A stretch of DNA of 57,718 bases from Streptococcus suis YS161 (lineage in GTDB: Bacteria; Bacillota; Bacilli; Lactobacillales; Streptococcaceae). Position numbers and translations under genes: made by a program. Within the stretch, counting starts at the first letter, position 1; the number at the start of each line of letters is the position of its first letter. Of this stretch, positions 17,946-28,200 are shown one piece after another. Under the pieces are notes generated by a model. That model did no database searches. It had not been told where the DNA came from and saw only the letters and a list, made by a program, of their open reading frames with translations. The stretch is taken from positions 1 through 57,718 of the forward strand of contig NZ_ASCA01000016.1 in assembly GCF_002760245.1 (NCBI RefSeq), written 5' to 3'.

Positions 17946-18629
17946 ATGGAAACAAAATTATCTAAAAGGCTGGAAACAGTCGCAAGTTTTGTCCCACAAG
18001 GGGCACGTCTAGTTGATGTAGGGAGTGACCATGCTTATCTCCCTCTTTTTTTGGTAGAGCAGGGGCGTATTGATTTTGCCATTGCAGGGGAAGTCGTTCA
18101 AGGTCCCTATCAGTCAGCGCTCCAGAATGTAGAGCAGGCGGGACAAACAGAAAAAATTCTAGTCCGTTTAGCAAATGGCTTAGGTGCGTTTGAGACGTCT
18201 GATCAGATGACTGCCGTGACCATAGCAGGTATGGGAGGACGCTTGATTGCAGAAATCTTAGAAGCAGGAAAAGAAAAGCTTGCGACCATTGAACGGTTGA
18301 TACTCCAGCCAAATAATCGTGAAGATGATGTGCGTCGATGGTTGGAAAAAAATGGTTTTAGATTGGTTGCTGAAAAGATTCTGGAAGAAAATGGCAAGTT
18401 ATATGAAATCCTCGTTGCAGAATCAGGACAGATGAGACTATCAGAAGTTGAACATCGTTTTGGTCCCTATCTACTAGAGGAGGCTTCGCCAGTTTTCGTC
18501 AAAAAGTGGAGAAGAGAACTTGAAAAATTAAGTTTTGCTTTGGAACAAGTTCCATCTGAACGCCAAGGTGACCGCTTTGCCATTTCCCAAAAAATCCAAC
18601 AAATTCAGGAGGTACTCCATGTTAGCTAG
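17946..18629 (+). CDS. trmK: tRNA (adenine(22)-N1)-methyltransferase
   Basis: A 227-residue Rossmann methyltransferase. The SAM motif [15 protein letters not shown] is at about 21-35, [13 protein letters not shown] follows, and LQPNN is the catalytic NPPY-like position characteristic of TrmK/YqfN. The start at 17946 follows the dnaD stop with GGAAAG upstream; the longer frame would run into dnaD. It overlaps the next gene by 11 bp. Confidence 0.92.
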   Translation: METKLSKRLETVASFVPQGARLVDVGSDHAYLPLFLVEQGRIDFAIAGEVVQGPYQSALQNVEQAGQTEKILVRLANGLGAFETSDQMTAVTIAGMGGRLIAEILEAGKEKLATIERLILQPNNREDDVRRWLEKNGFRLVAEKILEENGKLYEILVAESGQMRLSEVEHRFGPYLLEEASPVFVKKWRRELEKLSFALEQVPSERQGDRFAISQKIQQIQEVLHVS

Positions 18630-19413
18630 TCAGGTTATTGAGCGCTATCAAGCCTTTTGTCCCCCTTCTTTAGCTATGGAAGGCGATGTCAAAGGGCTGC
18701 AAGTCGGTACCCTTAATAAAGAGATTCAACGCGTCATGGTGGCTCTGGATATTCGTGAGACAACAGTGGCAGAGGCGATTGATAAAAAGGTGGATTTGAT
18801 TATCGTCAAGCACGCTCCGATTTTTCGTCCCATAAAGGATTTGGTGGCAGACAATCCACAAACTAAAATGTATCTTGATTTAATCAAGCACGATATTGCA
18901 GTCTATGTCAGTCATACAGATATTGATGTGGTTGAGGGTGGTCTCAACGACTGGTTCTGCGACCTTCTGGAGATTCAGGATACTACCTATCTGATTGAAA
19001 CTGCCGAGGGGCAGGGGCTTGGCCGTGTGGGGACAATAGCAGAGCAGACTTTGGAAGAATTGGCTTTGAAAGTCAAGTCTGTCTTTGGTCTAGATGCTGT
19101 CCGTCTGGTGACCTATGGACACCAAGCTCATCAGTATGTCAGTCGTGTGGCGATTTGTGGTGGCAGTGGTGGTTCTTACTACCATGAGGCTCTTGCCAAG
19201 GGAGCAGATGTTTACATCACAGGCGATATTTACTACCATACAGGTCAGGATATGTTGACTCAGGGCTTGCTGGCGATTGACCCAGGCCACCATATCGAAT
19301 CCTTGTTTATCAAGAAAATTGCAGATTTGCTGGAAACTTGGAAAGCAGAAGAGGGCTGGGATGTGGACATTATGCCTTCAACCGTTTCAACCAATCCGTT
19401 TAGACACCTATAA
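18619..19413 (+). CDS. Nif3-like dinuclear metal-centre protein (GTP cyclohydrolase I type 2 homolog)
   Basis: A 264-residue member of the Nif3/YqfO family. Metal ligands are visible in [14 protein letters not shown] and [10 protein letters not shown]. The [12 protein letters not shown](A)[10 protein letters not shown] stretch is typical. AGGAGG precedes the ATG at 18619, which overlaps trmK by 11 bp. The pair trmK-nif3 is widespread in Firmicutes. The biochemical role of the family is not settled. Confidence 0.92.
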   Translation: MLASQVIERYQAFCPPSLAMEGDVKGLQVGTLNKEIQRVMVALDIRETTVAEAIDKKVDLIIVKHAPIFRPIKDLVADNPQTKMYLDLIKHDIAVYVSHTDIDVVEGGLNDWFCDLLEIQDTTYLIETAEGQGLGRVGTIAEQTLEELALKVKSVFGLDAVRLVTYGHQAHQYVSRVAICGGSGGSYYHEALAKGADVYITGDIYYHTGQDMLTQGLLAIDPGHHIESLFIKKIADLLETWKAEEGWDVDIMPSTVSTNPFRHL

Positions 19414-19440
19414 AAGTCACAAAAGTTGTGGCTTTTTTCT
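19412..19440 (+). terminator. Terminator after the Nif3-family gene
   Basis: AAAAGTCACAA and TTGTGGCTTTT form a stem with a three-base loop and are followed by T-rich sequence. Confidence 0.8.
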
Positions 19441-19449
19441 GTCTTTCTC

Positions 19450-19487
19450 TTGATTTTTTAGGGTAGTTAGGGTATCCTAATTATCAT
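19450..19487 (+). promoter_or_regulatory. Promoter with a DtxR-family-like palindrome before the ZIP gene
   Basis: TTAGG-GTAT-CCTAA at 19467-19480 is a perfect-arm palindrome. It is preceded by a direct copy of TTAGGGTA at 19458-19465, nine bases upstream. With -35 TTGATT (19450-19455), the -10 (TATCCT, 19473-19478) falls inside the palindrome. TTAGG half-sites are the hallmark of DtxR/MntR/IdeR-type metalloregulators, so metal-dependent repression is plausible. Confidence 0.5.
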
Positions 19488-19516
19488 ACTATGCGCGGTT
19501 AAAAAGGAGATGTGAA

Positions 19517-20341
19517 ATGGCTTGGTTTACGGAACAGTCTGTTGTCATACAGGCTTTATTAGGTGGCTTGTTTACATGGTTTTGTACCATTTTAGGTTCG
19601 GCTATCGTCTTTTTCTTTAAAACTGTTAGTCGTCGGTTGCTGGATACCATGTTAGGCTTTGCGGCAGGTGTTATGATTGCGGCCTCTTTCTGGTCTTTGC
19701 TAGCACCCTCGATTGAATACGCTGAAGCTTTTTATGGCAGTCTGGCTTGGATACCAGCAGCAGTAGGTTTTGCAGCAGGTGGTATTTTTTTACGCTTGGT
19801 AGATGCCTGGGTTCCGCATTTGCATTTGGGAAATGATAAAGATAAGGCAGAAGGCGGTGGTGAGAAGGATAGAAAAAATCTATCCAAAACAGCCCTGCTC
19901 TTCTTAGCTATTACAATTCACAATATTCCTGAAGGTTTGGCGGTCGGCGTGACATTTGGTGCACTTGCTTCTAACTATAGTCCAGCAGCTTTTATCGGCG
20001 CAATTGGTCTTGCTATTGGGATTGGTATACAAAATATTCCTGAAGGGGCAGCCTTGGCTATTCCAATTCGTACAGACGGCGCATCTAGGTGGAAAGCTTT
20101 TTACTGGGGATCAATGTCAGCAATTGTTGAGCCGATTGCAGCAGTCATCGGGGCTTTTGCGGTCACCTTTATGACACCTATTTTACCTTATGCCCTCTCC
20201 TTTGCGGCAGGAGCCATGATTTTTGTCGTCGTAGAAGAGCTCATTCCAGAATCGCAGACAAACGGCAATACGGATATTGCAACTCTGGGCTTAATGGCTG
20301 GTTTTATCATCATGATGATTTTGGATGTTGCTCTAGGATAA
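19517..20341 (+). CDS. ZIP-family divalent metal transporter
   Basis: A 274-residue membrane protein with about eight helices. It carries two copies of the ZIP signature: HNIPEGLAVG (helix IV) and QNIPEGAALA (helix V), whose His, Asn and Glu residues form the metal site. The cytoplasmic loop DKDKAEGGGEKDRK is charged rather than His-rich. Closest in style to ZupT/GufA. AAGGAG lies upstream of the ATG. Substrate (zinc, manganese or iron) is unknown; the DtxR-like operator would favour manganese or iron. Confidence 0.9.
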   Translation: MAWFTEQSVVIQALLGGLFTWFCTILGSAIVFFFKTVSRRLLDTMLGFAAGVMIAASFWSLLAPSIEYAEAFYGSLAWIPAAVGFAAGGIFLRLVDAWVPHLHLGNDKDKAEGGGEKDRKNLSKTALLFLAITIHNIPEGLAVGVTFGALASNYSPAAFIGAIGLAIGIGIQNIPEGAALAIPIRTDGASRWKAFYWGSMSAIVEPIAAVIGAFAVTFMTPILPYALSFAAGAMIFVVVEELIPESQTNGNTDIATLGLMAGFIIMMILDVALG

Positions 20342-20347
20342 TTTGTT

Positions 20348-20376
20348 AAAGTCTGTCGTCACAGGCTTTTTTTTTA
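20348..20376 (+). terminator. Terminator of the ZIP gene
   Basis: AAAGTCTGT and ACAGGCTTT pair around CGTC, followed by a run of T. Confidence 0.85.
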
Positions 20377-20396
20377 TGACAATATCTTTAAAAATA

Positions 20397-20405
20397 TGGT
20401 ATAAT
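20397..20405 (+). promoter_or_regulatory. Extended -10 promoter of the rml operon
   Basis: TGGTATAAT 33 bp before the rmlA start; AGGGAGGG serves as ribosome site. Confidence 0.65.
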
Positions 20406-20438
20406 GAACTGATATTAATTTAGGGAGGGTACTCTTAT

Positions 20439-21308
20439 ATGAAAGGTATTATTCTAGCAGGTGGTTCAGGTACACGCCTTTATCCTCTGACACGTGCGGC
20501 TTCAAAACAATTGATGCCTATCTATGACAAACCAATGATTTATTATCCATTGTCAACATTGATGTTGGCTGGGATTAAAGAAATCTTGATCATTTCTACT
20601 CCTCAGGATCTTCCTCGTTTCAAGGATATGCTGGGAGATGGCTCAGAGCTTGGTATTAGTCTGTCTTATGCCGAACAACCAAGTCCAGATGGTTTGGCGC
20701 AAGCCTTCATTATCGGTGAAGATTTTATCGGTGATGACAATGTAGCCTTGATTCTTGGTGATAACATCTACCACGGCAATGGATTGACCAAGATGTTGCA
20801 ACGTGCAGCCAGCAAAGAAAAGGGAGCGACTGTCTTTGGTTACCAAGTAAAAGACCCAGAACGCTTTGGTGTTGTTGAGTTTGACGCTGATATGAATGCC
20901 ATCTCTATCGAAGAAAAACCTGAAGAGCCAAAATCGAATTTTGCTGTTACTGGTCTTTACTTCTATGACAATGATGTTGTCGAAATTGCGAAAAATATCA
21001 AGCCTTCACCTCGTGGCGAGTTGGAAATCACAGATGTCAACAAGGCTTACTTAGAACGCGGCGACTTGTCTGTTGAGCTTATGGGCCGTGGATTCGCTTG
21101 GTTGGATACAGGTACGCATGAAAGCCTCTTGGAAGCGGCGCAGTACATCGAAACGGTTCAACGCTTGCAAAACGTTCAAGTGGCTAACTTGGAAGAAATT
21201 GCCTACCGCATGGGCTACATCACCAAAGAACAAGTGCATGAATTGGCACAGCCACTTAAGAAAAATGAATACGGACAATACTTGCTCCGTTTGATTGGAG
21301 AAGCCTAA
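20439..21308 (+). CDS. rmlA: Glucose-1-phosphate thymidylyltransferase
   Basis: The first step of dTDP-L-rhamnose synthesis: dTTP + glucose-1-phosphate to dTDP-glucose. 289 residues. The N-terminal [11 protein letters not shown] motif is the nucleotide-binding loop. LGDNIYHG carries the metal-binding Asp, and [17 protein letters not shown] and [14 protein letters not shown] complete the RmlA pattern. The stop overlaps the rmlC start by one base (TAATG). Confidence 0.98.
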   Translation: MKGIILAGGSGTRLYPLTRAASKQLMPIYDKPMIYYPLSTLMLAGIKEILIISTPQDLPRFKDMLGDGSELGISLSYAEQPSPDGLAQAFIIGEDFIGDDNVALILGDNIYHGNGLTKMLQRAASKEKGATVFGYQVKDPERFGVVEFDADMNAISIEEKPEEPKSNFAVTGLYFYDNDVVEIAKNIKPSPRGELEITDVNKAYLERGDLSVELMGRGFAWLDTGTHESLLEAAQYIETVQRLQNVQVANLEEIAYRMGYITKEQVHELAQPLKKNEYGQYLLRLIGEA

Positions 21309-21901
21309 TGACAGAAAACTTTTTCGGTAAAACACTAGCAGCTCGCTCAGTTGAAGCTATTCCAGGAATGTTAGAATTCGACATTCCTGTTCATGGCGAC
21401 AACCGTGGCTGGTTTAAGGAGAACTTCCAAAAGGAAAAAATGCTTCCGCTCGGCTTCCCTGAAAGTTTCTTTGCAGAAGGAAAATTGCAAAATAATGTTT
21501 CCTTCTCTCGCAAAAACGTTCTTCGTGGTCTTCACGCAGAGCCTTGGGACAAGTACATTTCCGTTGCAGACAGTGGTAAGGTCTTAGGAACTTGGGTCGA
21601 TCTTCGTGAAGGCGAAACCTTCGGTAACACCTACCAAACCGTTATCGATGCTTCAAAAGGTATCTTCGTTCCGCGTGGCGTAGCCAATGGTTTCCAAGTT
21701 TTGTCAGACTTCGTGGCTTACAGCTATTTGGTTAATGACTACTGGGCTTTGGAACTCAAGCCTAAGTATGCCTTCGTCAACTACGCTGACCCTAGTCTCG
21801 ACATCCAGTGGGAAAACCTAGAGGAAGCGGAAGTTTCAGAGGCGGATAAAAACCATCCACTCCTCAAGGACGTCAAGCCTTTGAGAAAAGAGGACCTCTA
21901 A
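21308..21901 (+). CDS. rmlC: dTDP-4-dehydrorhamnose 3,5-epimerase
   Basis: Third step of dTDP-rhamnose synthesis. A 197-residue cupin-fold epimerase. The start DIPVHGDNRGWFKENF, NNVSFSRKNVLRGLHAEPW with the catalytic His, and FVPRGVANGFQVLSD are recognisable. It is slightly divergent from proteobacterial RmlC but close to the streptococcal form (Cps2M/RfbC type). Start and stop both overlap neighbours by one base, so the rmlA-rmlC-nucleotidyltransferase block is tightly coupled. Confidence 0.95.
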   Translation: MTENFFGKTLAARSVEAIPGMLEFDIPVHGDNRGWFKENFQKEKMLPLGFPESFFAEGKLQNNVSFSRKNVLRGLHAEPWDKYISVADSGKVLGTWVDLREGETFGNTYQTVIDASKGIFVPRGVANGFQVLSDFVAYSYLVNDYWALELKPKYAFVNYADPSLDIQWENLEEAEVSEADKNHPLLKDVKPLRKEDL

Positions 21902-22386
21902 TGTTTCAAGCCTTTTTGGAAATAGCAGAGCAGTTAAACAAGCTAGGAATCACACCCTTGTTAATGGGCTCAGTTGGTTTAGAAAGGCGAACAGGGAGGG
22001 ACTGGCAGGCAGGAGATGTAGATATTCATGTTCCAAGTGATCCACGTGGCTGGGAAGCCCCAGATGACGAACGGATTTACCGTGCAGATGAGCTGATAGC
22101 CGTGATGAATCAACTTGGTTATGTCCTTGTTGACCGTCACGAACATGAATTTCATAAAGACGGCTTATCTGTTGAATTCGGAGGCCTACATTCACTGCCT
22201 GAATTTGCTGGTGTAGAGCTAGAAGATTTGGAAGAACTAGAAACAGCAGGTGTTCGCTATTACCTACCGACACTTGAACAATACCTAAAAATCTACCAAG
22301 CCTCTTCCAAAGATTCCTACCGTGCAGAAAATAACAATCAAAAAGATTTTGCTAAGATTGCTTACTTGAAAGAAGTATTGAAGTAG
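21901..22386 (+). CDS. Nucleotidyltransferase-like protein inside the rml operon
   Basis: A 161-residue acidic protein. GS (23-24) followed by GDVDIHV (Asp39, Asp41) fits the GSx(n)DxD motif of the polymerase-beta nucleotidyltransferase fold, and VEFGG further on could hold the third acidic residue. The C-terminus NNQKDFAKIAYLK resembles MNT-type or aminoglycoside-adenylyltransferase-like stand-alone domains. It overlaps rmlC by one base (TAATG), so it is part of the operon, yet it is not a known dTDP-rhamnose enzyme. Substrate unknown. Fold assignment moderate. Confidence 0.7.
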   Translation: MFQAFLEIAEQLNKLGITPLLMGSVGLERRTGRDWQAGDVDIHVPSDPRGWEAPDDERIYRADELIAVMNQLGYVLVDRHEHEFHKDGLSVEFGGLHSLPEFAGVELEDLEELETAGVRYYLPTLEQYLKIYQASSKDSYRAENNNQKDFAKIAYLKEVLK

Positions 22387-23634
<1,248 letters not shown>

Positions 23635-23641
23635 GACTATT

Positions 23642-23669
23642 AAAGGCTAGGGCTCTTGCCCAAGCCTTT
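23642..23669 (+). other. Hairpin between rmlB and rmlD
   Basis: AAAGGCT-A-GGGC pairs with GCCC-A-AGCCTTT around TCTT. There is no T run after it, so it is a likely processing or partial attenuation site rather than a full terminator. Confidence 0.55.
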
Positions 23670-23688
23670 CTTGAAATAAGGAGCAAAC

Positions 23689-24540
23689 ATGATTTTAATT
23701 ACAGGTGCAAATGGTCAGTTAGGAACTGAATTGCGTTATCTCTTGGATGAGCGTGGTGTCGAGTATGTTGCCGCTGACGTAGCAGAGATGGACATCACGG
23801 ATGCAGACAAGGTGGATACCTTCTTTGCAGAAGTAAAACCAAGCATTGTTTACCACTGTGCAGCCTACACAGCTGTTGATATGGCTGAAGACGAGGGCAA
23901 GGAACTCAACTACAAGATTAACGTAACAGGTTCTGAGAATGTTGCCAAGGCAGCTGCTAAATACGGTGCAACTCTTGTCTATATTTCAACAGACTATGTT
24001 TTCAACGGTGAGTTGCCAGTCGGTCAAGAGTGGCAAGTCGATGACCAGCCAGATCCTCAATCAGAATACGGTCGTACCAAGCGTTTGGGTGAAGAAGCAG
24101 TTGAGAAGTTCGCAGACAAGTTCTACACAGTCCGTACAGCTTGGGTCTTTGGTAACTACGGTAAAAACTTTGTTTTCACCATGCAAAATCTTGCTCAAAC
24201 CCGCGATACTTTGACGGTTGTCAATGACCAACACGGTCGTCCAACCTGGACACGCACCCTTGCGGAATTCATGGTTCACTTGGTGGACACCAAGCAAGCA
24301 TTTGGTTACTACCATTTGTCAAACGATGCAGCAGAAGATACGACTTGGTTTGATTTTGCTACGGAAATCCTCAAGGATACCAACACCAAGGTATTGCCAG
24401 TGGACTCTAGCCAATTCCCAGCTAAGGCAAAACGTCCATTCAACTCAACCATGAGCTTGGACAAGGCAAAGGCGACTGGCTTTGTCATCCCAACTTGGCA
24501 AGAAGCCCTCGAAGCTTTTTATAAGCAGGAGAAGCGATAG
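23689..24540 (+). CDS. rmlD: dTDP-4-dehydrorhamnose reductase
   Basis: Last step of dTDP-L-rhamnose synthesis. A 283-residue SDR-like reductase with TGANGQLGTEL at the N-terminus, STDYVFNG, and the catalytic Y-x3-K in YGRTKRLGE. In group A Streptococcus the equivalent gene (gacA) heads the group-carbohydrate cluster. Here it is separated from the rgp genes by an autolysin gene and an ISL3 scar. Confidence 0.97.
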   Translation: MILITGANGQLGTELRYLLDERGVEYVAADVAEMDITDADKVDTFFAEVKPSIVYHCAAYTAVDMAEDEGKELNYKINVTGSENVAKAAAKYGATLVYISTDYVFNGELPVGQEWQVDDQPDPQSEYGRTKRLGEEAVEKFADKFYTVRTAWVFGNYGKNFVFTMQNLAQTRDTLTVVNDQHGRPTWTRTLAEFMVHLVDTKQAFGYYHLSNDAAEDTTWFDFATEILKDTNTKVLPVDSSQFPAKAKRPFNSTMSLDKAKATGFVIPTWQEALEAFYKQEKR

Positions 24541-24689
24541 AAATTCTCTTTCGTTAATTATTCACTTGCTATCATTAGTGATTGTAATTTTATTGCTATA
24601 TATACTGAAATGGTTTGCTTCTTGTCTGATGTATGTAGTAGTTTGACATTGTCAGATTAAGTTAGACATTTAGAGAGTTCTCATAGAGT

Positions 24690-24717
24690 AAGGAATCCTG
24701 TTATGACAGATTCCTTT
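24690..24717 (+). terminator. Probable terminator of the rml operon
   Basis: AAGGAAT and ATTCCTT arms extend through CTGT/ACAG, and the hairpin is followed by TTTTAT. A second hairpin, TCCAATCT/AGATTGGA, lies at 24732-24758. Confidence 0.6.
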
Positions 24718-24922
24718 TATCACCGTCAAGTTCCAATCTTCTTCTGAATGAGATTGGATAAAGGCTTTTTCTGATGATGTTAGGTTCGTTCTACTCAGAT
24801 TATAACGTTTCTTATTTAGCTAATAGTAGTCGTAAGCTGAATTTCCATTTTTGAGAAAGTGCATTATACATTATAGATAGTCTATTTTGAATTATCTAAA
24901 ATTTTCAGTTTTGTCAATTTTT

Positions 24923-25047
24923 TTGTCTTCTTGAAAGCAAGCCTTTATAATAATGAGTTCATTTGTGGTAAGAAGGGGACCTGCATTTATGTTAGTCATT
25001 TCAGATAAATGTGGTAGTTTATCTGAGCCTAACATAGATGTTTTTTT
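24923..25047 (+). ncRNA. Candidate small RNA upstream of the autolysin gene
   Basis: TTGTCT (24923-24928) and TATAAT (24946-24951) are spaced 17 bp. About 40 bp downstream, a strong two-part stem begins: ATGTTAG/CTAACAT outside and TCAGATAAA/TTTATCTGA inside (24989-25035). It is followed by AGATG and T7. This predicts a transcript of about 90 nt starting near 24958. A 34-codon frame begins at 24989 inside the stem but has no good ribosome site. The remainder of 24541-25180 shows no gene. Confidence 0.4.
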
Positions 25048-25116
25048 GTCTAGCTTAATTTTACAAATTTCGGGGCTTAATAAAACCGAATAATTATTGT
25101 TTGTATGATAAAATTT

Positions 25117-25146
25117 TTGTTTAAAAATGAGAAATTGTGCTATAAT
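25117..25146 (+). promoter_or_regulatory. Promoter of the autolysin gene
   Basis: TTGTTT (25117-25122) and TATAAT (25141-25146) are spaced 18 bp, with a TGC extension before the -10. Confidence 0.6.
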
Positions 25147-25216
25147 TTAGAATATAGATTTTAGTTTTGTTAGTGTAGCTATGGCTATTATCTTAACTGA
25201 AATTAAGGAGGGTAAT

Positions 25217-28200
25217 GTGAAAAAGAAAACGATATTCTTACTATCTGTATGTGCGATTGTTTTGAGTGGTTATGTCGTACAAGCGGATAGTTTAGAAGCT
25301 TCAAGTCAGTTAATGAGTGTTCCTAGTTCACCGGAAATCGGAGGACAGTTATCCGTTATAGAAGAAGCTGGTCAGATGAAAGCTGTTCTTTCACATATTA
25401 CTGGGGAAATCATTGGAGTAACAGGACAGTTTAAATCAAGTTCAAACTCAGGAAAAACTATTGCCTTCACTATTGATGCTCAGGGACAGTATGTTGCTTA
25501 TTTAAATCGCTCTAATTTTTCAGATGAAGATCAAATATTTACTTTGACTTTAGTAGTTAGTCTCCTAGATGGAAGTTCACATAGTTTGGATGAATATACA
25601 TTCTCTTGGATAAAAGCCACAGATATTAGTCAAGAAGTAGCTATTGTTAAAGAAGATAGTGGAAAAGAGACGACAGCTTCAAATAGTTCGGTTACTTCTA
25701 GTATTTCATCTGCTTTAGCTTCGACTACGACTAGTGGGACAACAATTTCTGAAAAAAATACTGTATCTTCAGATGATACCAATTCTGTAAGCACTTCTTT
25801 AGCAAAATTGGTAACGAGTACACAAACTGAGACGGTAGCAAGCACAAGTCAAATTTTAAGTAGCGTGGGAACACAGCTTCAATCGGCTTCTATGATGAGA
25901 GCAGCAACGAATACAAGTACGCAATCACAAACAGGTACAACACCGTCAAGTGTGATAACTGAAGTTGCACAAAAGAATCAGATATTGGAAATAAAATATA
26001 CTCGTCCAATTAGTAGCGGAGAAGTTATTAAATTTGCAGTTTGGTCAGAAAAAAATTCTCAAGATGATCTTATTTGGTATGATGCCAATCAAACTGGTGC
26101 TGCTTATGTAGATTTGAGAAAACATCGTGATTATGGAAAGTATCAGATTCACACTTATGCAAATCGTAATGGTAAAATGGTTTATCTAGATGAAGTTGTA
26201 TTTGATGTAGAAGCTAGTGGAAAAATTTCAGTTTCTAATATTGATTCAGTAACTGGGACTTTTGACGTCAATATTGAAAATATTTCAGCGCCACTCGGTT
26301 TGAGTAAAGTCCTTGTTCCAACTTGGACAAAGTCAGGTGGCCAAGATGACATTGTTTGGTATGAAGCACAACGTCAGACAAATGGTAACTATAAGGTAAC
26401 AGTAAATAAACGAAATCATAAAAATGGTGTAGGTGATTACAATCTACATTTATATTATAAGGATAGTAATGGAAATTTAGTATACATTACTGAAACGATT
26501 GCTAATCTCCCTGAAGTTAAATTATCAGGAGATTTTACGATTTTGGATATCAATCCTCAGAGTGATAGTTTTAAAGTACGTATAACAAATATTGTAGCCC
26601 CTAATGGTATTAGCAAGGTTCTTGTTCCAACTTGGACAGAGTCAGGTGGCCAAGATGACATAAAGTGGTATGAAGCAAGCCGACAAACAGATGGCAGTTA
26701 TATCCTAACTGTTAATAGAACCAAACATAATTATGAGGCTGGTAAATATAACTTACATCTATATTATAAGAGTGACGATGGTAGTCTAAGATATGTGAAT
26801 GAAACAGTTATTGATTTTCCTTCCGCTAAAGCATCAGGTACTATTACGGTATCGGACATAAATCAACAACACGGTACTTTTAAAGTTCGTATAACAAATG
26901 TTTTAGCGCCTAATGGTATTAGCAAGGTTCTTGTTCCAATTTGGACAGATTCCAATGGTCAAGATGATATAAAATGGTACGAAGCTAATCGTCAGACGGA
27001 TGGTAGTTATCTACTTACTATCAATAAGGCTCAGCATAAGTATGGTACTGGTAAATATAACATTCATTTGTATTATCGTGGTTTAGATAATCGTTTGGTA
27101 TATGTTACTGAAGCTGTAGCAAATCTACCTGAAGCTAAAGTTTCTGGTAATATTAAGATTATTGAACAAGATAATTTAAAAGGTATTTTCAATGTCAGAG
27201 TAACAGACATTGTAGCACCTAATACATTAAGTAAAGTTATCATACCAACCTGGACAGAATTTAATGGTCAGGATGATATAAAATGGTATGAAGCCAGTCT
27301 TCAGGCGGATGGCAGTTATCTATTTACAGTCAATAAGGCTCAACATAAATATGAAACTGGTAAATACAATATTCATGTGTACTATCGTGATACAGATGGT
27401 AGACTGACTTTTGCTGGATCGACAACAACAGAATTGGCAGCTGTCAAGTCTTCAGGAAAGCTTTCAGTTTCTTCGTTAGATGCTAAGAACGGAACATTCA
27501 ATCTTAAGGTTTCGGATATTGTACCATCATCTTCTTTAAAATATGTTGAGGTTGTTGTTTGGTCTCAAAAAAATCCTAGCGATTTAAAATCATATAATGC
27601 AGTTGCTCAAAGTGATGGTACTTACGCAGTGCAAATTGATAAAAAAAATCACAGTAATAATATCGGTGATTATCAGGTCTCTGTATATTATGTATATTCT
27701 GACTATAAAGATTATGTAACTTCGGCTGTTGTAAATATTCCGTCCTCCCGATCTTATACAATTTATATTGATCCAGGTCATGGCGGTTCAGATTCTGGTG
27801 CATCATATGATGGTATTTACGAGAAGAACTTAGCAATGTCGGTCGCCAACAAATTAAAAGCTAATTTGATACAAATGGGTTACCAAGTGTTAATGACGCG
27901 TACAGCAGACTATGATGTTGATTTCAAAACAGAACGTTCGAGAATGGCTAATCAAAGCAATGCTGATCTCTTCATAAGTATCCATTTCAATGCAACCGGT
28001 TTAGGGAAATCTAGTGCAACTGGTATCGAAACATACTGGTATCAATATGATCCAGAATACCAACCTAAAATTAATCAGAAAATGCATAACAATCCGACTC
28101 GTTTAGCTGAAAGTGAGATTTTGGCAAATCAAGTTCAAACTAGTCTAATTCGTGAAACTGGTGCGGTAAACCGAGGAGTTCGTAGAGAAACATTTGCAGT

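Noticed and set aside
24989..25093. A 34-codon frame starting at the candidate sRNA stem
   Set aside because: No usable ribosome site, and its first third lies inside a strong hairpin; the stem-plus-T7 explanation fits better.
25181..25216. ATG start 12 codons upstream for the autolysin
   Set aside because: It lacks a ribosome site and would bury the signal peptide; GTG at 25217 has AAGGAGGG.
25970..27750. CRISPR-like array
   Set aside because: The roughly 308-bp periodic units are in-frame protein repeats, not short repeats with unique spacers.
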